A DNA stretch of 42,128 bases, taken from positions 1-42,128 of the IMG/VR virus record IMGVR_UViG_3300048836_000644; one strand, given 5' to 3'. Below, piece by piece: positions 25,503 to 32,788 of the stretch. A program made the translations under genes and the position numbers. Source of the DNA: a virus. The notes under the pieces were generated by a model, which did not search any database, was not told where the DNA came from, and was given only the letters and a program-made list of their open reading frames with translations. Each line of letters starts with the position of its first letter. The first letter of the stretch is position 1.

Positions 25503-26855
25503 CTATTTTATTGACTTCTGATGCAATATTGCCACTGCAGCGTGCTCATATTCCTGGATCTTTCCCGGAGCTTTATTAAGAAGATAAGATCTCCAGTAAA
25601 CAAATGCTGATTTATTGCGATACTCTTGCTCAAGTCGCTTAAGAGCATATGATAGCATTTGCTGCTCTGTCTTGAGTTTACGAGTTTTAAATTGCAGATC
25701 TAAATAATCCCGGTGCTTTTTGAGCCATTTCTGAGTCATGATGAAACCGGAAGTATAATTTTCAGGATCCATGTACCTCGCCGGCCAGATATTATCGAAA
25801 GAAAATGCTTTGTTACTCTCAAGATATCGCTGAACCAATCTGACTCGCTCCCTGTATTGCTCCATAGCCCTTTCACAATCAACCTCTGAATTAAATTTCT
25901 GAAAGTAAAACTCTCCAAACCGGTATGCTTTATCTCTCTCTGATTTATAGATAGATCTGCCGGAAAATAATACTGAGATAACAAATTCAACAAGCATAAT
26001 GGCGTATCGCCTGGTCCTCTCCTCTTCTCTCCTGCGAAGTGCCTCTATCTTCTGACCATATTCATCCAATGTGTTAATTTTCGCAGTTGATTGTAAAGAA
26101 ATTGCCACCCCAAAAGCATTAACCACTAAACCTTTATTGTCCGATGTGTTAATTTTCGCAATGTTCAGGGCAAGGAGGTCCTCGAAAGATCCTTGCGGAT
26201 CTCCTGTGTTCTTGTAAGAAGTTCCAGATTGTTCATTGTTAGTCATCGGCGCAGCCGATACCACTTCGTGTTCTCGAATGTTCTCTGTGATTATTTTTTT
26301 ATTAAAGATGTTCAAGTTACTAGAACATGGCGTGCAAATTGAACGCAATGTCCTCTGAATCGTAATATCTATTGAGTTTTTAAAAATAAAAAGCAGAGGG
26401 TTAAAATCCTCGTTTTTATGGTCAGAAACCGGTATCATTTCCGGATTTAAGAACAGTTCATAATCCCTTTGAGTCCCATGATTAACCTTCTCTAAGATGA
26501 TTTTTGCCTCAATTAATCGCTCTGTAAGGCGGTATATGGTGGCCTCAGACCTCTTCGTGAACTCAGACAACCTTTTACGGTTTGTAGGCACAACAAGGGG
26601 CGATAAAGCCTCCATTTTAAGCAATTCAGGAGCATTGCGCATAACAAAGAGTGCTGAGCTCATTCGAGCCTTAAGAGAGAAGATAAGCTCCCGGTAAAGT
26701 TCTCTGTGCGCACTTTTAAGGAATTGTCTGGTCTTATCCCCATTATCCCTCTCAATGGCCACGTTAGTGTTATAATCGGCCGATTTTGCATCATACAGCG
26801 CCATTATAGCTGCGAAATGATTATCTGTATCAATAAATGGTAATTGTATTGTCAT
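25503..26855 (-). CDS. replication initiator-like protein
   Basis: A 450-residue protein. Residues about 85-145 (LSPLVVPTNRKRLSEF, then TIYRLTERLIEAKIILEK) look like a winged helix of the kind found in plasmid and phage Rep proteins; the C-terminal half is long helices rich in Arg, Lys and Gln. A 17-bp direct repeat lies inside the gene (26069-26085 and 26144-26160), which may be an origin, as in phages that carry ori within the initiator gene. No helicase, primase or polymerase is encoded in this window, so host replication enzymes must be recruited. The Rep assignment is moderate; a structural similarity search is needed. Confidence 0.55.
   Translation of the reverse strand: MTIQLPFIDTDNHFAAIMALYDAKSADYNTNVAIERDNGDKTRQFLKSAHRELYRELIFSLKARMSSALFVMRNAPELLKMEALSPLVVPTNRKRLSEFTKRSEATIYRLTERLIEAKIILEKVNHGTQRDYELFLNPEMIPVSDHKNEDFNPLLFIFKNSIDITIQRTLRSICTPCSSNLNIFNKKIITENIREHEVVSAAPMTNNEQSGTSYKNTGDPQGSFEDLLALNIAKINTSDNKGLVVNAFGVAISLQSTAKINTLDEYGQKIEALRRREEERTRRYAIMLVEFVISVLFSGRSIYKSERDKAYRFGEFYFQKFNSEVDCERAMEQYRERVRLVQRYLESNKAFSFDNIWPARYMDPENYTSGFIMTQKWLKKHRDYLDLQFKTRKLKTEQQMLSYALKRLEQEYRNKSAFVYWRSYLLNKAPGKIQEYEHAAVAILHQKSIK
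26069..26160. repeat. 17-bp direct repeats inside the initiator-like gene (origin candidate)
   Basis: ATGTGTTAATTTTCGCA occurs at 26069-26085 and at 26144-26160, exactly 75 bp apart and in the same codon frame (both read AKINT). Direct repeats embedded in an initiator gene are a common form of origin iteron. The AT-rich copies and the in-frame spacing can also be explained by a duplicated peptide motif. Confidence 0.4.
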
Positions 26856-26858
26856 ACC

Positions 26859-27101
26859 TTAATCTTTTTTAAAACAATTTCTTTTCATATTTACTCCTTT
26901 GAGGTCTTTCACAGCATTCTTAACTGTACATACCCTCTCCAAGCGGTCACTCATTGGATGATATTGGAATAATGGCGTTCTCTTAATTCCATGCACTAAA
27001 TATATTATTGACGCTTCGTTATCATTAGCATATCTCTTTGCCTCAGAGAGAGTTCTAAAGCGCTTTTCATTTACTTGATAGGGCCTAAATATTGGATTCA
27101 T
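26859..27101 (-). CDS. small basic hypothetical protein
   Basis: An 80-residue protein (MNPIFRPYQVNEKRFRTLSE) with many basic residues and RTLSEAKRYANDNEASIIYL resembling a DUF-like phage motif for reading modified strands; no named family. It ends 3 bp before the next gene. Function unknown, probably nucleic-acid binding. Confidence 0.5.
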   Translation of the reverse strand: MNPIFRPYQVNEKRFRTLSEAKRYANDNEASIIYLVHGIKRTPLFQYHPMSDRLERVCTVKNAVKDLKGVNMKRNCFKKD

Positions 27102-27105
27102 ATTT

Positions 27106-27381
27106 CTAGCTGTTAATTATCGCTTTTACCTTAGCATACGTGATGATATTTGTTTCAATATTTTGCCAGTCTGTTTTAAAGGCGAATTTTGTCCTGGGGA
27201 ATGTTGATTTAACCAACTCAATCGCCTTGTCTTTGTCACTATCTGACACAAACCAACAACTTTCAAGCGCCTCTTTCAGCTCTCTTCTTACTCTGCTTTT
27301 CTTTGTACTCATAAAACATGTTAATGCAAGTGTTACCCAGCAGATTCCCATTATTAGCACTATCGCTGCAACTGGATTCAT
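27106..27381 (-). CDS. small single-pass membrane protein
   Basis: A 91-residue protein with an N-terminal hydrophobic helix (residues 4-24, VAAIVLIMGICWVTLALTCF) and a charged, helical cytoplasmic or periplasmic remainder. It overlaps the antirepressor gene by 4 bp. It may act in the early takeover or in superinfection; no function is evident. Confidence 0.5.
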   Translation of the reverse strand: MNPVAAIVLIMGICWVTLALTCFMSTKKSRVRRELKEALESCWFVSDSDKDKAIELVKSTFPRTKFAFKTDWQNIETNIITYAKVKAIINS

Positions 27382-28172
27382 ACTGTGATAAAGTTTTCTT
27401 TAAGGAATTTATTAATGAAATAAACCTGACCACGACCCGTAACCATTGGCGTTGATGTAGTCAATGTAGATCCGTCAGGTTTTAGAATTGTTTGCTTTTT
27501 AATCTGGAATAACCCCTGCTCCATAGCTTTTTGAGATGGCTGATTCCAGTAATCGCCCTTACTAAGTAAATACCCTCGACTACGAAGGATCTTGAAGAGT
27601 CTGTTCTGGCCTATTTCAACACCTCTTTGTGTGAGAATCTTAGCCAAATCACTCACCAATACAGATGTAGATGATGCTTCAACTGCTTCAGAAAACCTTA
27701 CTCTTGGCTGCTGTGAGTGAATTACCTCCTTTAGTTCCAAATTTTGCTGGAGCGCCAGGCTCTTTTCTCTCCTCTCTTGTTGCAGTTGAGTAGCTAGTGA
27801 TATAAGGAGCTCCGGATTGGATATCAACTGTTCAATTTTTGAGTCAGTTGCAGTAAAACCAAACTTAACCAACTCTTTTATCCGATCATTGCACCAGATG
27901 GCAAACATCGGAGAGAGCCATCTTGCAAATTCGAGCGCTACATCCTCATGCATCCAGGTTCCTATCCCATTCTCAGTGGCTACCAGCTCTGACCTATGGG
28001 ATTTTCCCATAGCTTCCAGGGCGGAGAGGAAATTCATCGTTGAGGGCAGACGAAGCCACTCACCGGCACGCTTACCAAATGGCCTGGCCATCTCGGTAGC
28101 ATTAATCATAACATCACCATTCCCAAAATAGAAAGTAACGTCATTCCCATCGTAATTGTACTTCTGATTCAT
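27378..28172 (-). CDS. KilA-N/ANT antirepressor
   Basis: A 264-residue protein with two domains. Residues 1-100 match KilA-N: YFGNGDVMINATEMARPFGK, then HEDVALEFARWLSPMF. Residues about 170-262 match the phage antirepressor ANT/KilAC domain: VSDLAKILTQRGVEIGQNRL, then KGDYWNQPSQKAM and GQVYFINKF. Such proteins inactivate the phage repressor or compete with host factors, promoting the lytic cycle. It is the middle of the early operon, preceded by a 39-residue ORF in ATGA overlap and followed by the 91-residue membrane protein in 4-bp overlap. Confidence 0.88.
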   Translation of the reverse strand: MNQKYNYDGNDVTFYFGNGDVMINATEMARPFGKRAGEWLRLPSTMNFLSALEAMGKSHRSELVATENGIGTWMHEDVALEFARWLSPMFAIWCNDRIKELVKFGFTATDSKIEQLISNPELLISLATQLQQERREKSLALQQNLELKEVIHSQQPRVRFSEAVEASSTSVLVSDLAKILTQRGVEIGQNRLFKILRSRGYLLSKGDYWNQPSQKAMEQGLFQIKKQTILKPDGSTLTTSTPMVTGRGQVYFINKFLKENFITV

Positions 28173-28288
28173 AATCTTATAAGTTGATTAATGGGATAAA
28201 GACCGGGGGCCGGGGTTACTGACATGTCTGCGTTCATCCCGGACCTTACGGATCTCCTGTACTGCAAAAATGAAATTTGATACTTCAT
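28169..28288 (-). CDS. 39-residue protein coupled to the antirepressor
   Basis: ATG 28288 (MKYQISFLQYRRSVRSGMNA) through TGA at 28169-28171, which overlaps the antirepressor ATG as ATGA. The start is 11 bp after the stop of the preceding gene. Exactly fitting a 127-bp operon gap and the coupled stop/start argue for a real gene or a leader peptide that sets antirepressor translation. Rich in Arg and Pro; no known family. Codon usage or conservation could settle it. Confidence 0.5.
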   Translation of the reverse strand: MKYQISFLQYRRSVRSGMNADMSVTPAPGLYPINQLIRL

Positions 28289-28299
28289 ATCTAAAGGAC

Positions 28300-28497
28300 C
28301 TAATCTTGGATAAAATGAGGCTGCTCTAATAATTCGTTAAAAGCCTTATCCCTAGATGATTTAGTAGGGAACACCTCAAGTGTGTGCCAATCTTTATGAT
28401 CTTCATCCTTATACTTAATCCGGATGTTAGGATAATCATCTACCCTGAGAATAGTGAACCCACAATCAATTACCTTAAGTTGTGATGTTGTATCCAT
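28300..28497 (-). CDS. small early protein
   Basis: A 65-residue protein (MDTTSQLKVIDCGFTILRVD) with a probable alpha/beta fold. It is 3 bp from the neighbouring gene upstream. No family or motif recognised. Confidence 0.5.
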   Translation of the reverse strand: MDTTSQLKVIDCGFTILRVDDYPNIRIKYKDEDHKDWHTLEVFPTKSSRDKAFNELLEQPHFIQD

Positions 28498-28500
28498 GTT

Positions 28501-28749
28501 TTACTGGTTTTTAATAAAAATTGTTTTAGCACACTTTAACCACACCGGTGGCTGACTGCCTCCGTATCTTACGTTCATCCAAACCTTTCCTATAAAAAGA
28601 GCAGTTATCCTCTCTTTTAGAGAAAGACCCCAGCAAGAGATAGTCTGTTGTCCATCGCTGTATACCGGAAGTGGTGAACACTCATCCGGAGTCATTGTAC
28701 TGGGCCTTACAAGAGTTGTATTGGCCTGCTTAAATACAATCGGTTTCAT
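28501..28749 (-). CDS. small early protein
   Basis: An 82-residue protein (MKPIVFKQANTTLVRPSTMT) with three Cys and several Trp; CWGLSLKERITALFIGKVWM recalls a compact beta domain. It overlaps the upstream gene by 4 bp. I recognise no family; possible host-takeover or anti-defence small protein. Confidence 0.5.
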   Translation of the reverse strand: MKPIVFKQANTTLVRPSTMTPDECSPLPVYSDGQQTISCWGLSLKERITALFIGKVWMNVRYGGSQPPVWLKCAKTIFIKNQ

Positions 28750-29123
28750 AGCATCATGTGTGTTATAAGTGCATATGTATCATTAGTAAGATCCCTTTCG
28801 GTTGAAACAGGGATTACAGGCGTATGCTCCGGCTTTAGCTTAAGAGAGTCTATTATTGCCATAACAAGAGGTTTGCTCTGAAATGAAAGTCTCTTGTCCT
28901 GTCCTTTTTCTGTTACCTTATAACCTCTGCTACAGTTGATCTTGAAATACCAATCTTGAGGATTAAGCTCATCCTGGAAGAATTGAATTCTAGATCCGGA
29001 GGTGATGTGAAGAGCATTAACCAAAAGAGAAGAGAATCTAACCTCTCCGTTTGATCTATAAAGAGATATCGCCGGCACTGATACTCTCTCTACTCTTTTA
29101 CAAGTGAATTCTTTGAGTTTCAT
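28746..29123 (-). CDS. hypothetical early protein
   Basis: A 125-residue protein (MKLKEFTCKRVERVSVPAIS), mixed alpha/beta, one pair of Cys. It overlaps the downstream gene by 4 bp. The sequence has no recognised motif; part of the leftward early operon. Confidence 0.5.
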   Translation of the reverse strand: MKLKEFTCKRVERVSVPAISLYRSNGEVRFSSLLVNALHITSGSRIQFFQDELNPQDWYFKINCSRGYKVTEKGQDKRLSFQSKPLVMAIIDSLKLKPEHTPVIPVSTERDLTNDTYALITHMML

Positions 29124-29133
29124 ATGCGAGAAA

Positions 29134-29334
29134 TTAAGCTGTTAGTTTTTTGTAAATCACCGTCCATGCTAAGAATGAAGGGACTGCTACGTGAATCAGA
29201 AGGCTAACCAGGACCATCCCTAAGTTGATCTTATCATCTCCGGCACTCCATTGAGTTAGGACATATACAGACAAAGCGATACAGAGTAGTACTGTAATTG
29301 CCATTTTTATCTTTCTTGACAGTTTCGTTTTCAT
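29134..29334 (-). CDS. small two-helix membrane protein
   Basis: A 66-residue protein with two hydrophobic helices (about 10-28, MAITVLLCIALSVYVLTQW, and 37-60). It overlaps the upstream gene by 4 bp. Early membrane proteins of this size in temperate phages often mediate superinfection exclusion or alter the envelope, but nothing here proves that. Confidence 0.5.
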   Translation of the reverse strand: MKTKLSRKIKMAITVLLCIALSVYVLTQWSAGDDKINLGMVLVSLLIHVAVPSFLAWTVIYKKLTA

Positions 29335-29651
29335 ATGCTCCGTTTTTTATTGTGTTTTAAATTGCTATATGTTCTAATTGCGTATTTTTTTGGAGGGAGG
29401 CCGGTTCTGCAGGAGCTAACTGCTGCTTTTGCCCTGTATACTGTCTGTGAGCTCACGCCAAAAACTTTCCCAATTTCATAAAGCACCTCTCTAGTCTTAA
29501 GCTTTTTCTTAAACTCTCTTCTTGCATGCTCCTGGGCATCGTAAATAAGATTGTATTGATCCTGTAGTGTGGAAGTATGATTAAGCTGATTTCTATAATT
29601 GAAGCAGAGCTCTCTGAGCTTAAGCTTCATCTCTCTCATACCTACTCGCAT
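29331..29651 (-). CDS. HTH-type small regulator
   Basis: A 106-residue basic protein. Residues 50-78 (LKTREVLYEIGKVFGVSSQT) and VYRAKAAVSSC look like a helix-turn-helix. A later start at 29639 (MREMKLKL) is possible. It overlaps the excisionase-like gene by 10 bp and the downstream gene by 4 bp. Probably DNA binding; target unknown. Confidence 0.55.
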   Translation of the reverse strand: MRVGMREMKLKLRELCFNYRNQLNHTSTLQDQYNLIYDAQEHARREFKKKLKTREVLYEIGKVFGVSSQTVYRAKAAVSSCRTGLPPKKYAIRTYSNLKHNKKRSI

Positions 29652-29953
29652 AACTCTTTTTGTTTGTAGAATGACACCCTGTTACTCGCTGATGCAACAG
29701 ATTCGATTTGAAGCCTATCAATACGGATTGAGTGATTTGAATCACCATCCTTGATAAGCTTAACCAAACCCTCTTTAATCCACCTGTCAACCAGGCGCCG
29801 GCCGTACTGCTTATAAGCCTCAGATTTTGATAGATACGGTTTCAATTGCATAGTCTCGATAAGAACCTTCTTACCTCCTATTGCAATTGCATCTGCCAGT
29901 AGGTTTACAAGCTCCAGGCGCTCCAATGTGATTATGTTATTCTTGATTGTCAT
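29642..29953 (-). CDS. excisionase-like DNA-binding protein
   Basis: A 103-residue protein. Residues 40-85 (YLSKSEAYKQYGRRLVDRWI and the following KEGLVKLIKDG) have the pattern of a MerR/excisionase-type winged helix. No other excisionase is found near the integrase, so this is the best candidate for the factor that directs excision. It stops 1 bp before the LuxR-like gene start region and overlaps the HTH gene by 10 bp. Confidence 0.6.
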   Translation of the reverse strand: MTIKNNIITLERLELVNLLADAIAIGGKKVLIETMQLKPYLSKSEAYKQYGRRLVDRWIKEGLVKLIKDGDSNHSIRIDRLQIESVASASNRVSFYKQKELCE

Positions 29954-29954
29954 T

Positions 29955-30359
29955 TTAGATCAATTCAAAAGTTGATTCCTCTTTTCTCCTTGCTCTAATT
30001 CTTGCTGCTCTGATTATCCTTGCTGATGATGTGGGCCGAATAAAGTATCCAAGGCTTGCCACCTCAGACGGAATAATGATTAAAAGCAACAGTATTGAGA
30101 GAATCCTCTTCTTAAGAGGGTTAAGACTAGCCGGTATAGAAAAATGAGTGACAAAATACCAGGCCGAAAGCTCGTTGACTTTCTGAATACCAAGTTTTTC
30201 ATAGATATTGCGCACTGTATTCTCTACAGTCTGAATAGCGATTGGACCTCTGCCCGGCTTAACAGGCAGCATATCCGGAACTTCCTTTTTCGCAGCACCC
30301 CACGCCAGTAGTTCTGCAATCTGCTCTTCTCTTTTGGTTAATTTGACAGTTGTGTTCAT
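29955..30359 (-). CDS. LuxR-type HTH regulator
   Basis: About 134 residues from ATG 30359 (MNTTVKLTKREEQIAELLAW). I chose this start because it follows the upstream stop by one base (TAA G ATG) and has GGAGAGAAG just upstream; a start at 30413 would overlap that gene by 53 bp. Residues 8-65 are a LuxR/GerE helix-turn-helix: TKREEQIAELLAWGAAKKEV and TVRNIYEKLGI. Residues 95-113 are hydrophobic (KRILSILLLLIIIPSEV), suggesting a membrane-anchored or oligomeric regulator. Second gene of the leftward early operon. Confidence 0.65.
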   Translation of the reverse strand: MNTTVKLTKREEQIAELLAWGAAKKEVPDMLPVKPGRGPIAIQTVENTVRNIYEKLGIQKVNELSAWYFVTHFSIPASLNPLKKRILSILLLLIIIPSEVASLGYFIRPTSSARIIRAARIRARRKEESTFELI

Positions 30360-30360
30360 C

Positions 30361-30576
30361 TTACTTCTCTCCCCAGATATTGGTAATACCATACTTTTTG
30401 AAGACGGTTTCAATGGCCTTGGCCTCCGAAACCCTGGGCTCGACTTTTCCCTTCAGGCGTTGTAGCCAATTGCTGTTTGAGGTTATACCCAGCTTCTTCA
30501 TTATCTCTGCTTTTACCTCTTTTGCCTGGCCTACTGTTACCTGACCCCAGCCCTTTTGAAAAGAAAATTCACTCAT
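30361..30576 (-). CDS. Cro-like small DNA-binding protein
   Basis: A 71-residue protein (MSEFSFQKGWGQVTVGQAKE). Residues 14-60 form a helix-turn-helix-like pattern: VGQAKEVKAEIMKKLGI then SNSNWLQRLKGK. It is the first gene leftward from the divergent repressor promoter, the position of Cro in lambdoid phages. It would repress the repressor promoter and start the lytic program; no family proof is available from sequence. Confidence 0.6.
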   Translation of the reverse strand: MSEFSFQKGWGQVTVGQAKEVKAEIMKKLGITSNSNWLQRLKGKVEPRVSEAKAIETVFKKYGITNIWGEK

Positions 30577-30725
30577 TGTGTGATGTTTTAACTTTTTTAT
30601 GCTATTTTTTTTATAGCTTTATGCGTTACTTTTGTATTGCGTTGCGTTGCATTTAATTCACAATACGAATTTAAAGACATTTTTTCAATTTTTCAAGACA
30701 TTTTGTAAAATATTTTTGTGTGTAA
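30577..30725. promoter_or_regulatory. divergent immunity promoter/operator region
   Basis: The 149-bp gap between the Cro-like gene and the repressor. AAGACATTTT repeats at 30674-30683 and 30695-30704, 21 bp (two turns) apart. GCGTT appears three times (ATGCGTTAC, TTGCGTTGCGTTGC at about 30622-30652), facing the leftward gene. TATTTTTG at 30711-30718 matches the Bacteroides -7 element TAnnTTTG and ends 7 bp before the repressor ATG, which suggests a leaderless repressor mRNA. A TAnnTTTG box is not evident leftward. These are candidate operators only. Confidence 0.6.
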
Positions 30726-31202
30726 ATGGAAGTATCTGGATATCAGTTTAAATCGTTTCTAAAGTTTCTTGATATTACTCAAGATGAGGCATCAAAACGT
30801 CTTAATGTTTCTAGACAAACAATAAACACGTGGTGTAAACTTGCTGTTTTAGACGATTCAGCTTTACAAAATGTAAAGTCCGTTTTTAGCCAATTTGAGA
30901 ATTGGGTATCAGATAACTATAATAGTGCTTCCATTGTGAGTGAGCCATCAAATGATTATAAATCATCAGATCCGCTTAGTCAGCTAATCCGGAACAATAC
31001 GATTCTCGTTGAATCAAACGCTATGATGGCGGATTCGGTGAAAAAATTGACAGACCAAATAATTAAGCTTTGCTCTAACGAACCACCTTCCGGACTCACA
31101 GAAACCATTGAGGCTATTAAGAGAGAGATAACCGAAACAATAAGAGGCGAATTAAAAAACAACCATGCTCGCGAGGATGCAAAATGTGCAGATGTAGGGT
31201 AG
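30726..31202 (+). CDS. phage repressor (CI-like)
   Basis: A 158-residue protein. Residues 1-45 are a helix-turn-helix: QFKSFLKFLDITQDEASKRL followed by NVSRQTINTW. The middle is Ser/Asn-rich and disordered; the C-terminus is helical and acidic/basic, likely for dimerisation. No peptidase Ser/Lys dyad is visible, so it is not of the self-cleaving CI type; derepression may depend on the antirepressor instead. It is the only rightward regulator and diverges from the lytic operon, the usual immunity arrangement. Confidence 0.78.
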   Translation: MEVSGYQFKSFLKFLDITQDEASKRLNVSRQTINTWCKLAVLDDSALQNVKSVFSQFENWVSDNYNSASIVSEPSNDYKSSDPLSQLIRNNTILVESNAMMADSVKKLTDQIIKLCSNEPPSGLTETIEAIKREITETIRGELKNNHAREDAKCADVG

Positions 31203-31376
31203 TTAACCTCGGACGGGCATTATTGTTAGTTGATAGATATTAATTAACATAAAAATAGAAGACATTCTCTTTATAGATATTGTTAAAGACGTAATACTTA
31301 TAAACCAATTGTAACCCCCACTTGGCCCAAAAGGCCATTGAACATTTCCTATTAACCCCAAATTTTTGCTCCACAT
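31203..31376 (-). CDS. 57-residue convergent small protein
   Basis: ATG 31376 (MWSKNLGLIGNVQWPFGPSG) with AGGAG 5 bases upstream. The C-terminal half is hydrophobic (NWFISITSLTISIKRMSSIF), possibly a membrane helix. Its stop abuts the repressor stop directly, in the opposite orientation. A GTG at 31424 would extend it. The Shine-Dalgarno match and the protein-like start favour a real gene, but evidence is thin. Confidence 0.35.
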   Translation of the reverse strand: MWSKNLGLIGNVQWPFGPSGGYNWFISITSLTISIKRMSSIFMLINIYQLTIMPVRG

Positions 31377-31476
31377 AGCTCCTGTGATTAATGATCGCGG
31401 CAAGTATTTCTTTGTGTTAACCACAAATCATTTATTACTATTAATTTGAAATTATTAACCTATAAATAACTTAGTT

Positions 31477-32013
31477 ATGAAAATGATTATATGCACCGTA
31501 ATGGCGCTGCTTGTCCTAGGATGCTCTCCTTCAAATGAAAAAAAGGCAAAGAAACTGATTGGCGAGAAATTAAAAGTAACACTGCATGACTACTCTTCCT
31601 ATGAGCCTGTCAAATTCGGAACTCTTGACACAGTATATTCTACAGAGATGGATGACTCTATTTACTTTCAGAGCAAGGTCAAATATGATGTTTTTACAAA
31701 GTTGACAAACGAGGCCCTTGAAGAGATTGAGGAATACAGGGGGATGTACTCATCATACTATCGCACAAAATACTCACAAGCATTGGAAAAGGGGTTGAGA
31801 TATATTGATAGCTTGAAAATATATGAGCCAATAGTTGATAGTATTAAAAAGGCTTACATTCCTTATCACAAAGGGTGGAGCATGACTCACTCATTCAGAA
31901 GCAATAATGCAATGGGTAATAAAACCATTGGGCATTATTTATATACTTTCGACTTAGATATAACTAAAATCTCCGAATCAATGGATATCAGTGAGTCTGC
32001 AAATGAAGAATAA
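31477..32013 (+). CDS. lipoprotein, cargo (moron) gene
   Basis: A 178-residue protein with a lipoprotein signal (MKMIICTVMALLVLGCSPSN, lipobox LVLGC, Cys16). The mature part is helical and charged, with two Lys/Asp-rich segments. It opens the plus-strand cargo operon. A prophage-encoded surface lipoprotein could block superinfection or change the host surface; a Bacteroidales phage-type lipoprotein of unknown function is the safe call. AT-rich codon use fits acquired cargo. Confidence 0.65.
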   Translation: MKMIICTVMALLVLGCSPSNEKKAKKLIGEKLKVTLHDYSSYEPVKFGTLDTVYSTEMDDSIYFQSKVKYDVFTKLTNEALEEIEEYRGMYSSYYRTKYSQALEKGLRYIDSLKIYEPIVDSIKKAYIPYHKGWSMTHSFRSNNAMGNKTIGHYLYTFDLDITKISESMDISESANEE

Positions 32014-32015
32014 AT

Positions 32016-32444
32016 ATGAAAAGATTCATTTTACTAGCACTTATTGCACTCTCTTCACAATTATTATTCTCTCAAGAAAATCAACCCAATAAAAACGGAG
32101 AGGCTTACATATATTGTGAGATCCTCGGGACTCAAAAATTCCTAAGCAACAAGGTTACCGTCAATGTTGACTTTGGCCAAAACACCAGGTTTGGGGAAGA
32201 TACCAGGCTTAGAGATGAAACAGGGAAAGTAATAGTTTTCAACTCAATGGTTGATGCGATGAACTGGATGGGAGGCCAAGGATGGGAATTTGTCCAGGCA
32301 TATGTAGTAACTGTCCAAAACCAGAATGTTTATCACTGGCTTCTGAAGCTTGATATAAAGTACCTTTCTGCTGAAGAGCTAGAAGAGGTAAAAGCCATGT
32401 TTAAGACAAAGAGGAGTGTCCCTAAGGATACTTTGTATAATTAA
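32016..32444 (+). CDS. secreted periplasmic cargo protein
   Basis: A 142-residue protein with a Sec signal (MKRFILLALIALSSQLLFSQ; cleavage likely after FSQ). The mature part has conserved-looking VTVNVDFGQNTRFGED and GGQGWEFVQAYVVTV motifs, a pattern I have seen in Bacteroides host genes. It starts 3 bp after the lipoprotein gene. Probably expressed in lysogens; function unknown. Confidence 0.65.
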   Translation: MKRFILLALIALSSQLLFSQENQPNKNGEAYIYCEILGTQKFLSNKVTVNVDFGQNTRFGEDTRLRDETGKVIVFNSMVDAMNWMGGQGWEFVQAYVVTVQNQNVYHWLLKLDIKYLSAEELEEVKAMFKTKRSVPKDTLYN

Positions 32445-32458
32445 AATTCAACAAAGTC

Positions 32459-32689
32459 ATGCCTAGAGGAAATCAAAGAGGATATAAGGGAATGTCCGGA
32501 TATAAAGGAGGAGCAAAAATTTTTGACAGTTTTGTAAAAGCCGGTCTAACTACTGCATTTGGGAAACCAAAAGGGAGGCCAAAAAAAGCTCCACTTAAAT
32601 ACTCAAACAACACTCCTCAAAATGGAGGATGTCTTGTTTTTATTGCGATTTTAATTGTGGCTACAACTTCCTTAAGCTATTTTCTATGA
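32459..32689 (+). CDS. small membrane-anchored basic protein
   Basis: A 76-residue protein: Gly/Lys-rich N-terminus (MPRGNQRGYKGMSGYKGGAK), then a C-terminal hydrophobic helix (GGCLVFIAILIVATTSLSYF). Tail-anchored topology. It overlaps the following tiny ORF as ATGA. Possible toxin or envelope-modifying cargo; unproven. Confidence 0.55.
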   Translation: MPRGNQRGYKGMSGYKGGAKIFDSFVKAGLTTAFGKPKGRPKKAPLKYSNNTPQNGGCLVFIAILIVATTSLSYFL

Positions 32690-32769
32690 ACGTGTCTTTT
32701 CAAATATTAGAAAGTATCGCTAAAATAAGTGATGTCAAAGAAGATCACTTTACTCTTGATAGCTACTAA
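32686..32769 (+). CDS. 27-residue ORF in ATGA overlap
   Basis: ATG 32686 (MNVSFQILESIAKISDVKED) to TAA 32769; the ATG overlaps the stop of the 76-residue gene. The mixed-charge, protein-like sequence and coupled start suggest a real small gene or a decayed start of a longer one. The DUF2971-like gene starts 19 bp later. Confidence 0.35.
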   Translation: MNVSFQILESIAKISDVKEDHFTLDSY

Positions 32770-32788
32770 ATGTAAAATACTGAAAATC

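Noticed and set aside
28190-28215. GC-rich ACCGGGGGCCGGGGT as a terminator
   Set aside because: It does not pair into a stable stem and has no T-run; it lies inside the 39-codon ORF.
32729-32788. 20-residue longer start for the DUF2971-like protein
   Set aside because: MMSKKITLLLIATKCK is not conserved-looking and overlaps the preceding tiny ORF; ATG 32789 fits the family start.
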